Below, one piece after another: positions 1 through 8,191 of a DNA stretch of 64,000 bases. A program made the position numbers and the translations under genes. Every line of letters begins with the position of its first letter. Position 1 is the first letter of the stretch. Source of the DNA: SZUA-584 sp040768905 (GTDB lineage: Bacteria > Bacillota > Clostridia > Christensenellales > SZUA-584); NCBI GenBank assembly GCA_040768905.1, contig JAXGMA010000001.1, positions 1,426,001 through 1,490,000 on the forward strand, read 5' to 3'. The notes beneath the pieces are model-generated. The model searched no databases, was not told where the DNA came from, and was given only the letters and a program-made list of their open reading frames with translations.

Positions 1-394
1 TGATGAAAGGATCGCCAAGATCGTCGTTCTTATAGCTGTATTCGACGATTGGGCAGCGAAACTGCATGCCTTCCTCAATGCCCATGCGTTTGGAGAAGCT
101 GCCGGCGGCCTTGTTGCGCACGATCACCTCCACAGGCACGATACTGACCTTTTTGACAATTGTCTCGCGGTCTGAGATCTGTTCGACAAAATGCGTTTTG
201 ATCCCGTGGCTTTCCAGCAGCTTGAAAAAATGGTTGGAGACTTTGTTATTGACGACGCCTTTACCCACAATGGTGCCTTTTTTCAAGCCGTTGAATGCGG
301 TTGCGTCATCCTTATATGAAACGATCACGCGATGCGGGTCGTCCATTGCATAAACCTTTTTGGCCTTTCCCTCGTAAAGCTGTTCCTTTTTCAT
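1..394 (-). CDS. purC: SAICAR synthetase (partial, C-terminus beyond window)
   Basis: Phosphoribosylaminoimidazole-succinocarboxamide synthase joins aspartate to CAIR in cytoplasmic purine synthesis. The first 131 residues are visible and carry the family's opening motif YEGKAKKVY (about residues 6-14) and a conserved VRNKAAGSFSKRMG stretch; the rest lies off the left edge. The ATG at 394-392 overlaps the purE stop codon by four bases (ATGA), so the two are translationally coupled in the usual purE-purC order. Identification is secure; the missing C-terminal part cannot be assessed. Confidence 0.95.
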   Translation of the reverse strand, partial: MKKEQLYEGKAKKVYAMDDPHRVIVSYKDDATAFNGLKKGTIVGKGVVNNKVSNHFFKLLESHGIKTHFVEQISDRETIVKKVSIVPVEVIVRNKAAGSFSKRMGIEEGMQFRCPIVEYSYKNDDLGDPFI

Positions 395-882
395 ATGCTT
401 AACTCCTTTTGAAGTTTTTGATTCGATTCCATCACTTTTTTTGCCATATCCTTCTTATGCGCAAAAAGCTTGTCCTTTAAGGCTTCGTATTTGATCGAGA
501 GCATCTGAACGGCCAGCAGTGCGGCGTTTTCTGCGCCGTCTATCGCGACCGTCGCGACAGGGATGCCCGCCGGCATCTGCACAGTGGAGAGAAGGGAATC
601 GAGCCCGTCCATCGTTGAGGACTTGATCGGAAGGCCGATCACCGGCAGCGTGGTGTATGCGGCAAGCACGCCGGCAAGATGTGCAGCCTTGCCTGCAGCA
701 GCGATAATGACCTCTATACCGTTCTTCTCGGCAGAAGCGGCAAAGGCGTGCGCTTCGTCAGGTGTGCGGTGTGCGCTTAACACACGCGCTTCCACGGTAA
801 CTCCGAAGCTTTTCAATGTTTTGATGGCTTTTTCAAGAACAGGCAGGTCTGATATGGATCCCATGACAACAGCAGCTTTCAC
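391..882 (-). CDS. purE: N5-carboxyaminoimidazole ribonucleotide mutase
   Basis: Catalytic subunit of AIR carboxylation in purine synthesis, 163 residues, a normal length for PurE. Visible motifs are MGSISDLPVLEKA near the N-terminus, the SAHRTP substrate loop near residue 40 and a glycine/alanine-rich AAGKAAHLAG segment. Translation probably starts at a GTG (882-880), since AAGGAGG lies six bases upstream; the next ATG is inside the conserved MGS motif. It is the first gene of a purE-purC operon. Whether the enzyme is the mutase (class I) or the AIR carboxylase (class II) form is not settled from sequence alone; class I is the bacterial default. Confidence 0.95.
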   Translation of the reverse strand: MKAAVVMGSISDLPVLEKAIKTLKSFGVTVEARVLSAHRTPDEAHAFAASAEKNGIEVIIAAAGKAAHLAGVLAAYTTLPVIGLPIKSSTMDGLDSLLSTVQMPAGIPVATVAIDGAENAALLAVQMLSIKYEALKDKLFAHKKDMAKKVMESNQKLQKELSI

Positions 883-929
883 TCGCGGCCTCCTTGATGC
901 GGTTTTTTATAAAACTTATCGACATATCC

Positions 930-959
930 AGTCTACTTTAGGCATCATGCAGCTGTCAA
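930..959 (-). promoter_or_regulatory. Likely sigma-A promoter of purE-purC
   Basis: Reading the minus strand, TTGACA (959-954) is followed after 18 bases by TAGACT (935-930), about 48 bases before the purE start. The leader is too short for a purine riboswitch, and none is seen. Confidence 0.5.
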
Positions 960-990
960 CGAATATACATACTTTAAAATATGAAGAAAA

Positions 991-1021
991 ATAATCGTTC
1001 GTTTTAATTCCGAACGATTAT
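991..1021 (-). terminator. Intrinsic terminator after the CPBP protease gene
   Basis: An 11-bp perfect inverted repeat (ATAATCGTTCG and its complement) with a nine-base loop is followed on the minus strand by a run of five T. It lies 45 bases past the protease stop codon and upstream of the purE promoter, separating the two units. Confidence 0.7.
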
Positions 1022-1065
1022 CTAATAGCATTTTCAAAAATAAGACTGGGCAGACGTAAAGCTCT

Positions 1066-2046
1066 TTACTGCAGCAGGCTGAATACAAAAAGGAAAAGGC
1101 ATGCGAGGATAAAAAGCAGTGTCCCTGCATTGAGCCAAACAACGTATAAACGCTTTTCCTTGGGCAGTATTGATGATGCTTTATTAAGAACAAATGTTTT
1201 GCGCCGAACGATAAGCAGAACGATCCCGGCTAACCCCAAGCCTGTGAAAACAAGAGTGTATAAACCGGCCAGAAATAGACCGGCTGTCTGGTCATTTGAC
1301 ATGGGCACAGTTTCGAGCAAATCAAGTTCAGGCGCATAAGACAACACCGCAGGCGCCAGCACAGATCCCATGAAGTTGATGACCATATGTAAAACAACGG
1401 GGTATTTGAGTTTGCCGGTTTTTATATACACATAGGCAAACATCGCCCCCAGGCCGAAGGCATAAAAAAATTGATGAAGATTTCCGTGAAACAACCCAAA
1501 CAACAAAGCAGAGGACAAGACTGCGATGCCTTCTCCGAATTTGACGATCCTGTCGATCAGCAGCTTTCTGAAAAGCAATTCTTCAATAAAAGGCGCCAGT
1601 ATGACCGCAAACAGCATATTCCATATCCAATCAGAGCCCAGCACGATCTCCTGCACCCAATTGGTTGGTGTAAGGCCGGTCATGGATTGAATTGCCGCAG
1701 ACACAACGCTTCCGATGATGCCTCCCGCATACAGGATCCCTATGCACATGATCAGCAAAACGCAAAACTGCCCCGCACCCATGTGCTGTGGACTTATTTT
1801 TACAGCAGGGATCTTTTTCACAATGCTCCAAAAGATCGGAATTGTTGCCAGATACGGAGCGATGCTCAGCATCCATATGTACCAGGCTTCGGTTTCCAGG
1901 CCTTCGCTGATGAATCCTGCAATCACGGCGATCATGATCTGAAGGATAATGGTTGACGCAACAAGAACAAAAAAGGCAGCCCCAATCCGCGAGAAAACTT
2001 TTCTCGCCGTTTTATGATCAGGCTGCAAAATCAAGCTGTCATCCAT
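1066..2046 (-). CDS. CPBP family intramembrane metalloprotease
   Basis: Polytopic membrane protein of 326 residues of the CPBP/Abi (CAAX protease-related) family. The family's metal-binding signature is visible: EELLFRKLL (EExxxR, near residue 157), FHGNLHQF about 30 residues later, and HMVINFMG in a following helix. About eight hydrophobic segments can be picked out. These proteins cleave within membranes or act in bacteriocin immunity and protein modification; the substrate here is unknown. The gene stands alone between the purine operon and the KDG kinase gene, with an AGGAG sequence 11 bases before its ATG and its own terminator. Confidence 0.85.
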   Translation of the reverse strand: MDDSLILQPDHKTARKVFSRIGAAFFVLVASTIILQIMIAVIAGFISEGLETEAWYIWMLSIAPYLATIPIFWSIVKKIPAVKISPQHMGAGQFCVLLIMCIGILYAGGIIGSVVSAAIQSMTGLTPTNWVQEIVLGSDWIWNMLFAVILAPFIEELLFRKLLIDRIVKFGEGIAVLSSALLFGLFHGNLHQFFYAFGLGAMFAYVYIKTGKLKYPVVLHMVINFMGSVLAPAVLSYAPELDLLETVPMSNDQTAGLFLAGLYTLVFTGLGLAGIVLLIVRRKTFVLNKASSILPKEKRLYVVWLNAGTLLFILACLFLFVFSLLQ

Positions 2047-2400
2047 GCACTTTTTAACTCCTGCTCAAGCTTTATGCTGTCAACTTTATCTTTTAGTCAT
2101 CATACCATATATTGTTTATAGCGTCACAATGATTTTTGCCTTTATATCCGCCATTTAAATTTATTCTTTAAGTCCTCCATAACGGATAGCGGCCTTCTTA
2201 CAAGCTGAGCCACACAACATAGCAGGAGGAAGTTTGTTATGCTGTATGGCTCAATCTGCTTGTAAACTTTTTTATTCCCGCAGCGAATGATTATGGCACA
2301 TCAACTATATTTTTTACAGCATTCGCATTGCGTTTTTGGCTTGATAGTTTCGCCGCATCATCCTATTATCAATATCATCTCTTCTCTGTTGGTATCGCAT
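2047..2400. other. Intergenic region without a recognisable gene
   Basis: This 354-base AT-rich stretch lies between the CPBP gene start and the 3' end of the first KDG kinase copy. Apart from the large hairpin at 2198-2265, no plausible reading frame with a ribosome-binding site was found. The promoter of the CPBP gene presumably lies here but is not obvious. Confidence 0.5.
2198..2265. other. Large imperfect hairpin
   Basis: Arms TTACAAGC (2198) and GCTTGTAA (2258) continue inward through TGAGCCA/TGGCTCA to about 26 paired positions with two mismatches, one wobble and a three-base bulge, enclosing a 12-base loop. A T-run follows on the plus strand only, where no gene precedes it, so it is not a convincing terminator for the minus-strand gene at 2406. 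It could be a processing signal, a bidirectional terminator or a small mobile-element relic. Confidence 0.5.
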
Positions 2401-3463
2401 GCCCGTTACCGCTGTACTCTGCCCGAAGCGTCGCCCCCTTTGAGCTTCTCCACCTCGGCCACAGAAACACGGTTAAAATCGCCAAGTATGGAGTGCTTAA
2501 GACAGCTGGCAGCCACCGCAAATTCGAGCGCTTCCTGCTTGCTCTTATAAGTACCAAGAGCGTATATCAGCCCGGCTGCAAATGAATCGCCGCCGCCCAC
2601 GCGGTCAATGATATCCCTGATCTCATATTTTCTGCTCAGATAAAAATTTTCTCCATCGTTAAGGCACGCAGCCCAGCCGTTGATATCCGCACTAACGCTT
2701 TCACGCAGCGTAATGGCCACGGCCTTCAGATTCGGATACAGCTTTAGCACATTGTCGCCCAGCGCCTTGTATTTATCTGTATCCAGCTTGCCGCTCTCTA
2801 CCGCCACATCAATATGCACCCCTAAGGATTTCTGGCAATCTTCCTCGTTGGCTATCCCATAGTCGCAGTATTTGACAAGCTCGGGCATCACCTGCGTTGC
2901 CGTTTCACCGTAATTCCACAGTTTTTTTCGGAAGTTAAAATCACAGGAAACCGTTATACCCTTGGCCTTTGCAGCCTTGACCGCCTCAAAACAAAGCTCT
3001 TTGGCATTCTTGCTGATCGCCGGTGTGATGCCTGTGAAATGGAACCAACCCGCATCCTCAAACACCGCTTCCCAGTCTATGTCTCCGGGCTTGGCAAGCG
3101 CTATGGCAGAGGCTTCACGGTCATACACGACGTTGGAAGGCCGCTGATTCGCACCCGTTTCCAGAAAATATATACCTATTCGGCCGTTGCTGCGCAGGAT
3201 CTTTGATGTATCCACGCCCCATTTCCTAAGCTCCTGCATGCAGCTGTCGCCGATCGCGTTCTTGGGCAATGCGGTCACAAACACGGCATCCTGCCCATAG
3301 TTGGCAAGCGATACGGCCACATTGGCTTCTCCCCCGCCGAATGAAGCTTCAAGGACTGGCGACTGAAACAGCTTTTCGTTCCCGGGAGACTTGAGCCTGA
3401 GCATCACTTCTCCGAATGTGACAATCTTCATATTTAAAAAACCTCCGTTATTTTTTTTGCAGT
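2401..3463. repeat. 1,063-bp direct repeat, copy 1 (carries KDG kinase)
   Basis: This stretch matches 15116-16178 in the same orientation; the one difference I noticed is T versus C at 2418/15133, which is synonymous. The repeat covers the whole kinase gene and its ribosome-binding site, and runs 16 bases into the end of the aldolase gene that precedes copy 2. That aldolase tail is orphaned here, so this copy is probably the derived one. Confidence 0.9.
2406..3431 (-). CDS. kdgK: 2-keto-3-deoxygluconate kinase, PfkB family (copy 1)
   Basis: Phosphorylates KDG to KDPG, feeding an Entner-Doudoroff-type aldolase. The 341-residue protein shows the PfkB/ribokinase fold: an N-terminal FGEVMLRL strand, the GGGEANVAVSLANYG substrate region, and the C-terminal catalytic anion-hole motif RVGGGDSFAAG. 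The ATG at 3431 is preceded by GGAGG ten bases upstream. The protein is identical to that encoded at 15121-16146. It sits downstream of the aldo/keto reductase and ABC genes of the LacI-controlled cluster, so the duplication may have placed a kinase under another promoter. A related substrate (2-keto-3-deoxygalactonate or -gulonate) is possible. Confidence 0.9.
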   Translation of the reverse strand: MKIVTFGEVMLRLKSPGNEKLFQSPVLEASFGGGEANVAVSLANYGQDAVFVTALPKNAIGDSCMQELRKWGVDTSKILRSNGRIGIYFLETGANQRPSNVVYDREASAIALAKPGDIDWEAVFEDAGWFHFTGITPAISKNAKELCFEAVKAAKAKGITVSCDFNFRKKLWNYGETATQVMPELVKYCDYGIANEEDCQKSLGVHIDVAVESGKLDTDKYKALGDNVLKLYPNLKAVAITLRESVSADINGWAACLNDGENFYLSRKYEIRDIIDRVGGGDSFAAGLIYALGTYKSKQEALEFAVAASCLKHSILGDFNRVSVAEVEKLKGGDASGRVQR

Positions 3464-3523
3464 CAATCAGCTTTAATACCGACACCAATTAACCCCTACT
3501 GTGACATTCCCTCTTTTGTGATC

Positions 3524-4501
3524 CTAATAGTCAAGACCGTCAAGCTCTTTGTTAATAATGCCAAGAGCTTCTTCTGGTATACGGTAACCCGAGGCCTTTG
3601 CGTTGATTTTAATATTATCAATATTGGTTGAACCGAATATGACCGGTCCAATTGAGTCATGCCTAAGGATCCAGCTGATTGCTATCAAAGAAAGCGGTTT
3701 CCCCAATTCTTTTGAAATATCCCGAAGCTTTTCTCTGACTGATATGAGCTTATCAAACTCTTTACCAGCAAATCGTTGGTTTTCTGATCTTACATCGGTG
3801 ATTTTTTCTTTGAATTTCTCAATCGGCATATCTGAAAGAAGCCCTTGACAAAGCGGTGTATACGGCAAAAACATGATATCATTCTGTGCACACCAAGCAA
3901 TCATTTCATCTTCGGATTTATATACCAAGTCAATGGCATGGTAGCGAGATGAGTTTCTGTCAAGCATATTGTACAGACATTGCTGAGACACGGCTCCAGC
4001 TTCTTTGCAGACCTTGGCGTCCTTAATAGAAAAATTTGAGATGCCGAAAAACCTGATTTTCCCGCTGTCTTTAATTTTTGATATTTCCTCTAAAGTATCT
4101 TCGATCGGCACATCGGCATCAGGCCAGTGCAGCTGATAAATATCAACATAGTCAAAGCCTAATCTTGACAAGCTCATATCTATCTCTTGTCTGATGCTTT
4201 TTGGTTTGAGACAGTTGTATATTGTACCTTTTTCATCCCAAAGCAAGCCGCATTTTGTAGCAATGTAGACCTTGTCTCTGATACCCTTGAGTGCTTTGCC
4301 TAAAACCTCTTCAGCATGCCCAAAGCCATATACTGGGGCAACATCAAAAAAATTTATACCAATATCCATTGCAAAATGAACCGCAGATATGCTGTCTTTG
4401 TCGTTTGATCCGCTCCATGTTTTGGGCCCGGAAAGCTGCCAGCACCCAAACCCAATTTCTGATAGTGTCATGTCACAATGTTCAAATCTTCTGTAATTCA
4501 T
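3524..4501 (-). CDS. Aldo/keto reductase
   Basis: NADPH-type oxidoreductase of 325 residues with the TIM-barrel layout of the AKR superfamily. The catalytic tetrad can be placed: Asp and Tyr in FFDVAPVYG near residue 50, Lys in IATKCG, and His in YQLHWPD. C-terminal FGSTNIDNIKINA resembles the cofactor-binding GxxxxxxxxxN segment. It follows the sugar ABC genes and precedes KDG kinase, so it probably interconverts an imported sugar and its polyol, lactone or keto form; many relatives in such clusters are sugar dehydrogenases. The substrate cannot be named. The ribosome-binding site (AAAGGG) is weak. Confidence 0.85.
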   Translation of the reverse strand: MNYRRFEHCDMTLSEIGFGCWQLSGPKTWSGSNDKDSISAVHFAMDIGINFFDVAPVYGFGHAEEVLGKALKGIRDKVYIATKCGLLWDEKGTIYNCLKPKSIRQEIDMSLSRLGFDYVDIYQLHWPDADVPIEDTLEEISKIKDSGKIRFFGISNFSIKDAKVCKEAGAVSQQCLYNMLDRNSSRYHAIDLVYKSEDEMIAWCAQNDIMFLPYTPLCQGLLSDMPIEKFKEKITDVRSENQRFAGKEFDKLISVREKLRDISKELGKPLSLIAISWILRHDSIGPVIFGSTNIDNIKINAKASGYRIPEEALGIINKELDGLDY

Positions 4502-4708
4502 TTTTTAACCCTTTCTCTTTCTGCTGAAATACCAAACCGCTATTTCAATGAATATCTTATAAATCGATAGCTCTCACTGCTGGCTCCGAACGCATTATTT
4601 TTGCCTTTGAATGCACACTGGAAATTTAGCAGTCCAATGAATGACCGAGAATGCTTATGATATCAAGCAGAATCGCATGCGCGCCAGCACTCTCAAATAA
4701 TCAGTTTT

Positions 4709-5677
4709 TTACTTGGTGATTGCATCCCTTCCGGATCTGTCTGCGTTTATGTATACGGCAAACAACACAAGAATCCCAAATACGATCTGCTGCCAGAATC
4801 CGTCAACTGCAACGACGTTCAATCCGTTTAATATGACAGTCACCAAAGAAACACCAAGCAATGTCATGAACATATTGCCCTTGCCGCCCATCAAGGAGTT
4901 GCCGCCGAGAACGGCAGCAGCAATGGCAATGAGTGTAAAGGGTTCGCCCAAGGTCGGTATGCCGCTCTTTAGCTTAACGGCAAAAAACACGCCGCCAAGT
5001 GCACTCCCTAAACCCGAGAGCGTAAACGCCCATACTTTTGCCATTTTTACATTCAATCCGGCTAATCTGGCTGCATTTTCATTAGCACCTATGGCATATA
5101 AAGTTTTCCCAGTGACTGTTTTGCTTTGAAATAAGTAATAGGTCAGCATGATCAGAAGCGCAACAACAAACATTAATGGTAAAAAGTCCAATCTTGCCCG
5201 GCCCCATTCAACCAAATGCCATACACTGGACGGCATGGATAATGGCTTACCGCCTGAAAGCAGATAAGCTGCGCTTAGCCATATGTTCGAAAAACAAAGT
5301 GTCACAATAAACGACGGTACTCTGACTTTTGCGTATATGATGCCGTTAAGAAACCCGGCCACAATACCGAATAGCGCGACCACAAGATAAGCAGCATACC
5401 CGATTTCCTGAAGCAATACAGTAAGCAGCACGACAGTAAATGACACTATTGAACCAAGCGATAGATCGATTGAGCCAACAAGCAAAACTACGGAAACGCC
5501 GCAAGACATCATAAGTACCGGTGAAATATCAGTGAGTAAATTTCTGATGTTTATTGTGCTTATAAAATTAGTATTTATCGACGTGAATATAACCACCAAT
5601 ATAACGATTGATATGATGCTGATATAGTTTATCAGATTGACCCTTATTTTTTTAAATAATTCTGTTTTGTTTTTCAT
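4709..5677 (-). CDS. Sugar ABC transporter permease (RbsC/MglC type)
   Basis: Inner-membrane permease of 322 residues in the BPD_transp_2 family used for ribose, galactose and related monosaccharides. The family marker GSIDLSLGSIVSF lies near residue 75, and about nine to ten hydrophobic helices are seen. I place the start at the ATG at 5677, with GAGGTG six bases upstream, rather than an in-frame GTG three codons earlier. It follows the ATPase gene by ten bases. With the permease split by the IS element it would form a two-permease transporter fed by the binding protein at 9949. Confidence 0.9.
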   Translation of the reverse strand: MKNKTELFKKIRVNLINYISIISIVILVVIFTSINTNFISTINIRNLLTDISPVLMMSCGVSVVLLVGSIDLSLGSIVSFTVVLLTVLLQEIGYAAYLVVALFGIVAGFLNGIIYAKVRVPSFIVTLCFSNIWLSAAYLLSGGKPLSMPSSVWHLVEWGRARLDFLPLMFVVALLIMLTYYLFQSKTVTGKTLYAIGANENAARLAGLNVKMAKVWAFTLSGLGSALGGVFFAVKLKSGIPTLGEPFTLIAIAAAVLGGNSLMGGKGNMFMTLLGVSLVTVILNGLNVVAVDGFWQQIVFGILVLFAVYINADRSGRDAITK

Positions 5678-5687
5678 GTCATCCACC

Positions 5688-7208
5688 TCACATCATGTAT
5701 TTAACGATATCCAATTGTTCAGGCTTGTTGTGGGGAGGTGCATCGAATTCCTTTGTAACAGTACCGTCTTTCATGACAACGATCTTATTGCTTAAGCCAA
5801 TACATTCATCCAAAGTGTCGCCAAGCAGTATGACAGAACGGCCTGACGCCGTAATGTCTCTGATAATTGCATAAATATCTTCTTTTGCGCCAACATCCAC
5901 TCCCCTTGTCGGATGGTTCAATACCAAAATGTTTGATTCACTTGATAAAATACGCGCAAAAACAACTTTTTGGGCATTACCGCCGCTCAGACTGTTGATT
6001 TTATCTTTATAGCTCGAACACTTTATGCTCAGATTCTTTCTCCATTCTTCAGCTTTCTCTCTCTGCAGCTTTCTTGAAACAAGTCCAAATCTTTTTAGCG
6101 ACTTTAAGCTGGATAATGTTATGTTCTCAAGGACACTGAGTATCCCAACGATCCCCTCATCACGCCGCTCCTTTGGGATTGATAGAATGCCGGATTTCAA
6201 TGCTGAGTTTGGCGAAGAAAAATTGACATGCTTTCCGTTTATGAATAAATCCCCAGAACTCTGAACAGCATCACCGCAAATCACCTCGCACACCTTTTCT
6301 TTTCCGGATCCCACCACCCCGCAAATCCCCAATATCTCTCCCTTGTGCAGCTTGAAACTGACATTTTTGAAATACCCCTTTAAACTGAGATTTTTCACTT
6401 CGAGCACTGTTTGAGCTTTTGGTTCTGTCTGTTTATTGACTTTGTAGTATTCGCCCGTGGTTGACCTTCCTACCATTTTTGCATAGAGCAGCAATTCATC
6501 AGCATCTTTGGCATCAACGGCCCCCACTTTTTCTCCGTCTTTAAAAATATAGATCCTGTCTGATATTTGCATCACTTCGTCAAGCCTATGTGAAACAAAC
6601 ACAATAGAATTGCCTTCATTCTTCAGAATCTCGACTTGGTCGAATAACTTTTTGACTTCACTGTCATTCAACACTGATGTCGGTTCATCCAGAAGTATCA
6701 ATGAGCCTGACGCAGCATTGGCTCTGACCAGCTTTAGAACTTTCGCAATTTCCACCATTTGTCTGTTTGCGAAATCAAGGCTGCTTATTTTCTTTCTGGG
6801 CGAGATATCAAGGCCTATGAACGAAAGCGCTTCCTCTGCACTCTCGTTCATTTTTTTCCAATTAATAAATCCGGATTTCTTAAATTCGTTTTCCCTGCCA
6901 AGAAATATGTTCTGCCCGACTGTCAGGTTTTGAATCAATGATTGTTCCTGAAATACCATCCCAACGCCCATATTGTTCACCTGGATCGGGTTGCCGGGGG
7001 CATATGTTTTCCCGTTCATTGTCATTGTCCCTGTTGTTGGTTGCTCCACGCCCATCATGATTCTTAATAAAGTTGACTTGCCTGCGCCGTTTTCTCCGAT
7101 GACCCCTGTCACTTCACCGCGGCGTATTTCAATATCAACATTTTGCAAGGCAAGAGTCCCAGGATACTTTTTGCTGATTTTTTCTGCTTTAAACATAACG
7201 CTATCCAT
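5688..7208 (-). CDS. Sugar ABC transporter ATPase, RbsA/MglA type (two NBDs)
   Basis: Cytoplasmic double-ATPase of 506 residues. NBD1 has Walker A GENGAGKS, a diverged signature (LDFANRQMVEI) and Walker B LILLDEPTS. NBD2 has GVVGSGKEKV, a good signature LSGGNAQKVVF, but its Walker B reads VLNHPTRGVD, so the usual DE pair is replaced by NH. The ATG at 7208 has GAAGGG nine bases upstream and is preferred to the in-frame GTG at 7232 that overlaps the upstream permease stop. It lies between two permease genes of the same system. Loss of the NBD2 catalytic glutamate suggests asymmetric ATP hydrolysis (inference). Confidence 0.9.
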   Translation of the reverse strand: MDSVMFKAEKISKKYPGTLALQNVDIEIRRGEVTGVIGENGAGKSTLLRIMMGVEQPTTGTMTMNGKTYAPGNPIQVNNMGVGMVFQEQSLIQNLTVGQNIFLGRENEFKKSGFINWKKMNESAEEALSFIGLDISPRKKISSLDFANRQMVEIAKVLKLVRANAASGSLILLDEPTSVLNDSEVKKLFDQVEILKNEGNSIVFVSHRLDEVMQISDRIYIFKDGEKVGAVDAKDADELLLYAKMVGRSTTGEYYKVNKQTEPKAQTVLEVKNLSLKGYFKNVSFKLHKGEILGICGVVGSGKEKVCEVICGDAVQSSGDLFINGKHVNFSSPNSALKSGILSIPKERRDEGIVGILSVLENITLSSLKSLKRFGLVSRKLQREKAEEWRKNLSIKCSSYKDKINSLSGGNAQKVVFARILSSESNILVLNHPTRGVDVGAKEDIYAIIRDITASGRSVILLGDTLDECIGLSNKIVVMKDGTVTKEFDAPPHNKPEQLDIVKYMM

Positions 7209-7228
7209 TGTTTTCTTCCCTTCAATTT

Positions 7229-8121
7229 TCACTTTATAATCACTTTTCTTCCTCTCACCACAGAAAAGGCGACCGCAAGAATTATAATCAGTCCTTGAAC
7301 CGCCCCTTGGATATAAGGATTAACGCCAAGCAATATAAGTGCGTTTTGTATCACTACAACAATCAATGCCCCTACCAAAGTATTCACAACGCCGCCTTTG
7401 CCCCCCGAAAGAGCTGTGCCGCCCACAACAACTGCGGTGATACTGGGGAAAAGAGTACCGCGGCCGATTAAAACCTCACCACGGCCTATTCGCAAAGCGC
7501 CAATGACTCCGGCAACCCCTATACAAAAACCAGAGAATAAAAAGGCCAATATTTTTACACGGTCAATTTTGACGCCAGTATTGCGCAGAACATTCTCGTT
7601 ATCACCGATTGCATATATATGCCTTCCGAATGCAGTATAATTCTGCAGCAAATAAGCGATTAAAAACATAAAAAGCGCACTGAAGGATATCACAGGAATA
7701 CCAAGGAAAGAGGCTTGAATAATATTTTCGAACATAGGATCCTGAACCATAGCCGGCTCACCTCTGTAACTCAAAACCGCAAATCCGCTCATGATGCTGG
7801 AGATTGCAAAGGTGACCATGAATGAAGGTAGTTTGACCTTAACATGAATAATTCCTGTAATGAAACCGATAATGGCCCCTGCGATAATTGAGATAAGCAT
7901 TGCCCAAACGCCCATATTTAAGTCTGTTTTTGTATTAAGCACCATGAGCGTCACAATGGATCCGACAAACCCCAATACCCCTTCTATTGAAAGGTCAATG
8001 CTTCCCATAATAATGACAAACGTCAAGCCCAGGGACAATATCAAAGGCGTTGCAAGCTGGTTAAGGATCGCAGTAAAATTGGTTTGGGTAAAAAAGCCTT
8101 CGATAAAAATACTTGAGCCGA
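7229..8121 (-). pseudogene. Sugar ABC permease, 3' part of a gene split by IS256
   Basis: About 88% of an RbsC-type permease, with the family motif IIMGSIDLSIEGVLGF near its beginning. The reading frame continues upstream into the target repeat at 8112-8121 and is then cut by the IS element. The missing N-terminus is at 9588-9718. Joining the two at the target repeat restores an uninterrupted frame of about 337 residues, the normal family length. The fragment could still be translated from an internal start, but it would lack the first membrane helix. Transport by this system is probably impaired. Confidence 0.9.
8112..8121. repeat. Target-site duplication, left copy
   Basis: CTTGAGCCGA is repeated at 9588-9597. 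Because the IS ends are imperfect, the true duplication may be 8-10 bases; IS256 elements usually make 8-9. Confidence 0.8.
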
Positions 8122-8191
8122 GAGTGTATCAGAAATTGTGTAAACCTTCATTGTCAGATAAAATAACAACTGACAATGGAGGTTTTATATC

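Noticed and set aside
883..990. Purine riboswitch before purE
   Set aside because: The predicted leader from the -10 box is about 48 bases, too short for the aptamer, and no conserved loops are seen.
563..994. Plus-strand protein antisense to purE, and similar long antisense frames such as those opposite LarA, GAPDH and the aminotransferases
   Set aside because: They mirror well-conserved minus-strand genes, lack ribosome-binding sites and resemble no protein family.
2198..2275. Terminator of the first KDG kinase copy
   Set aside because: The T-run lies on the plus strand, opposite to the direction of the gene.
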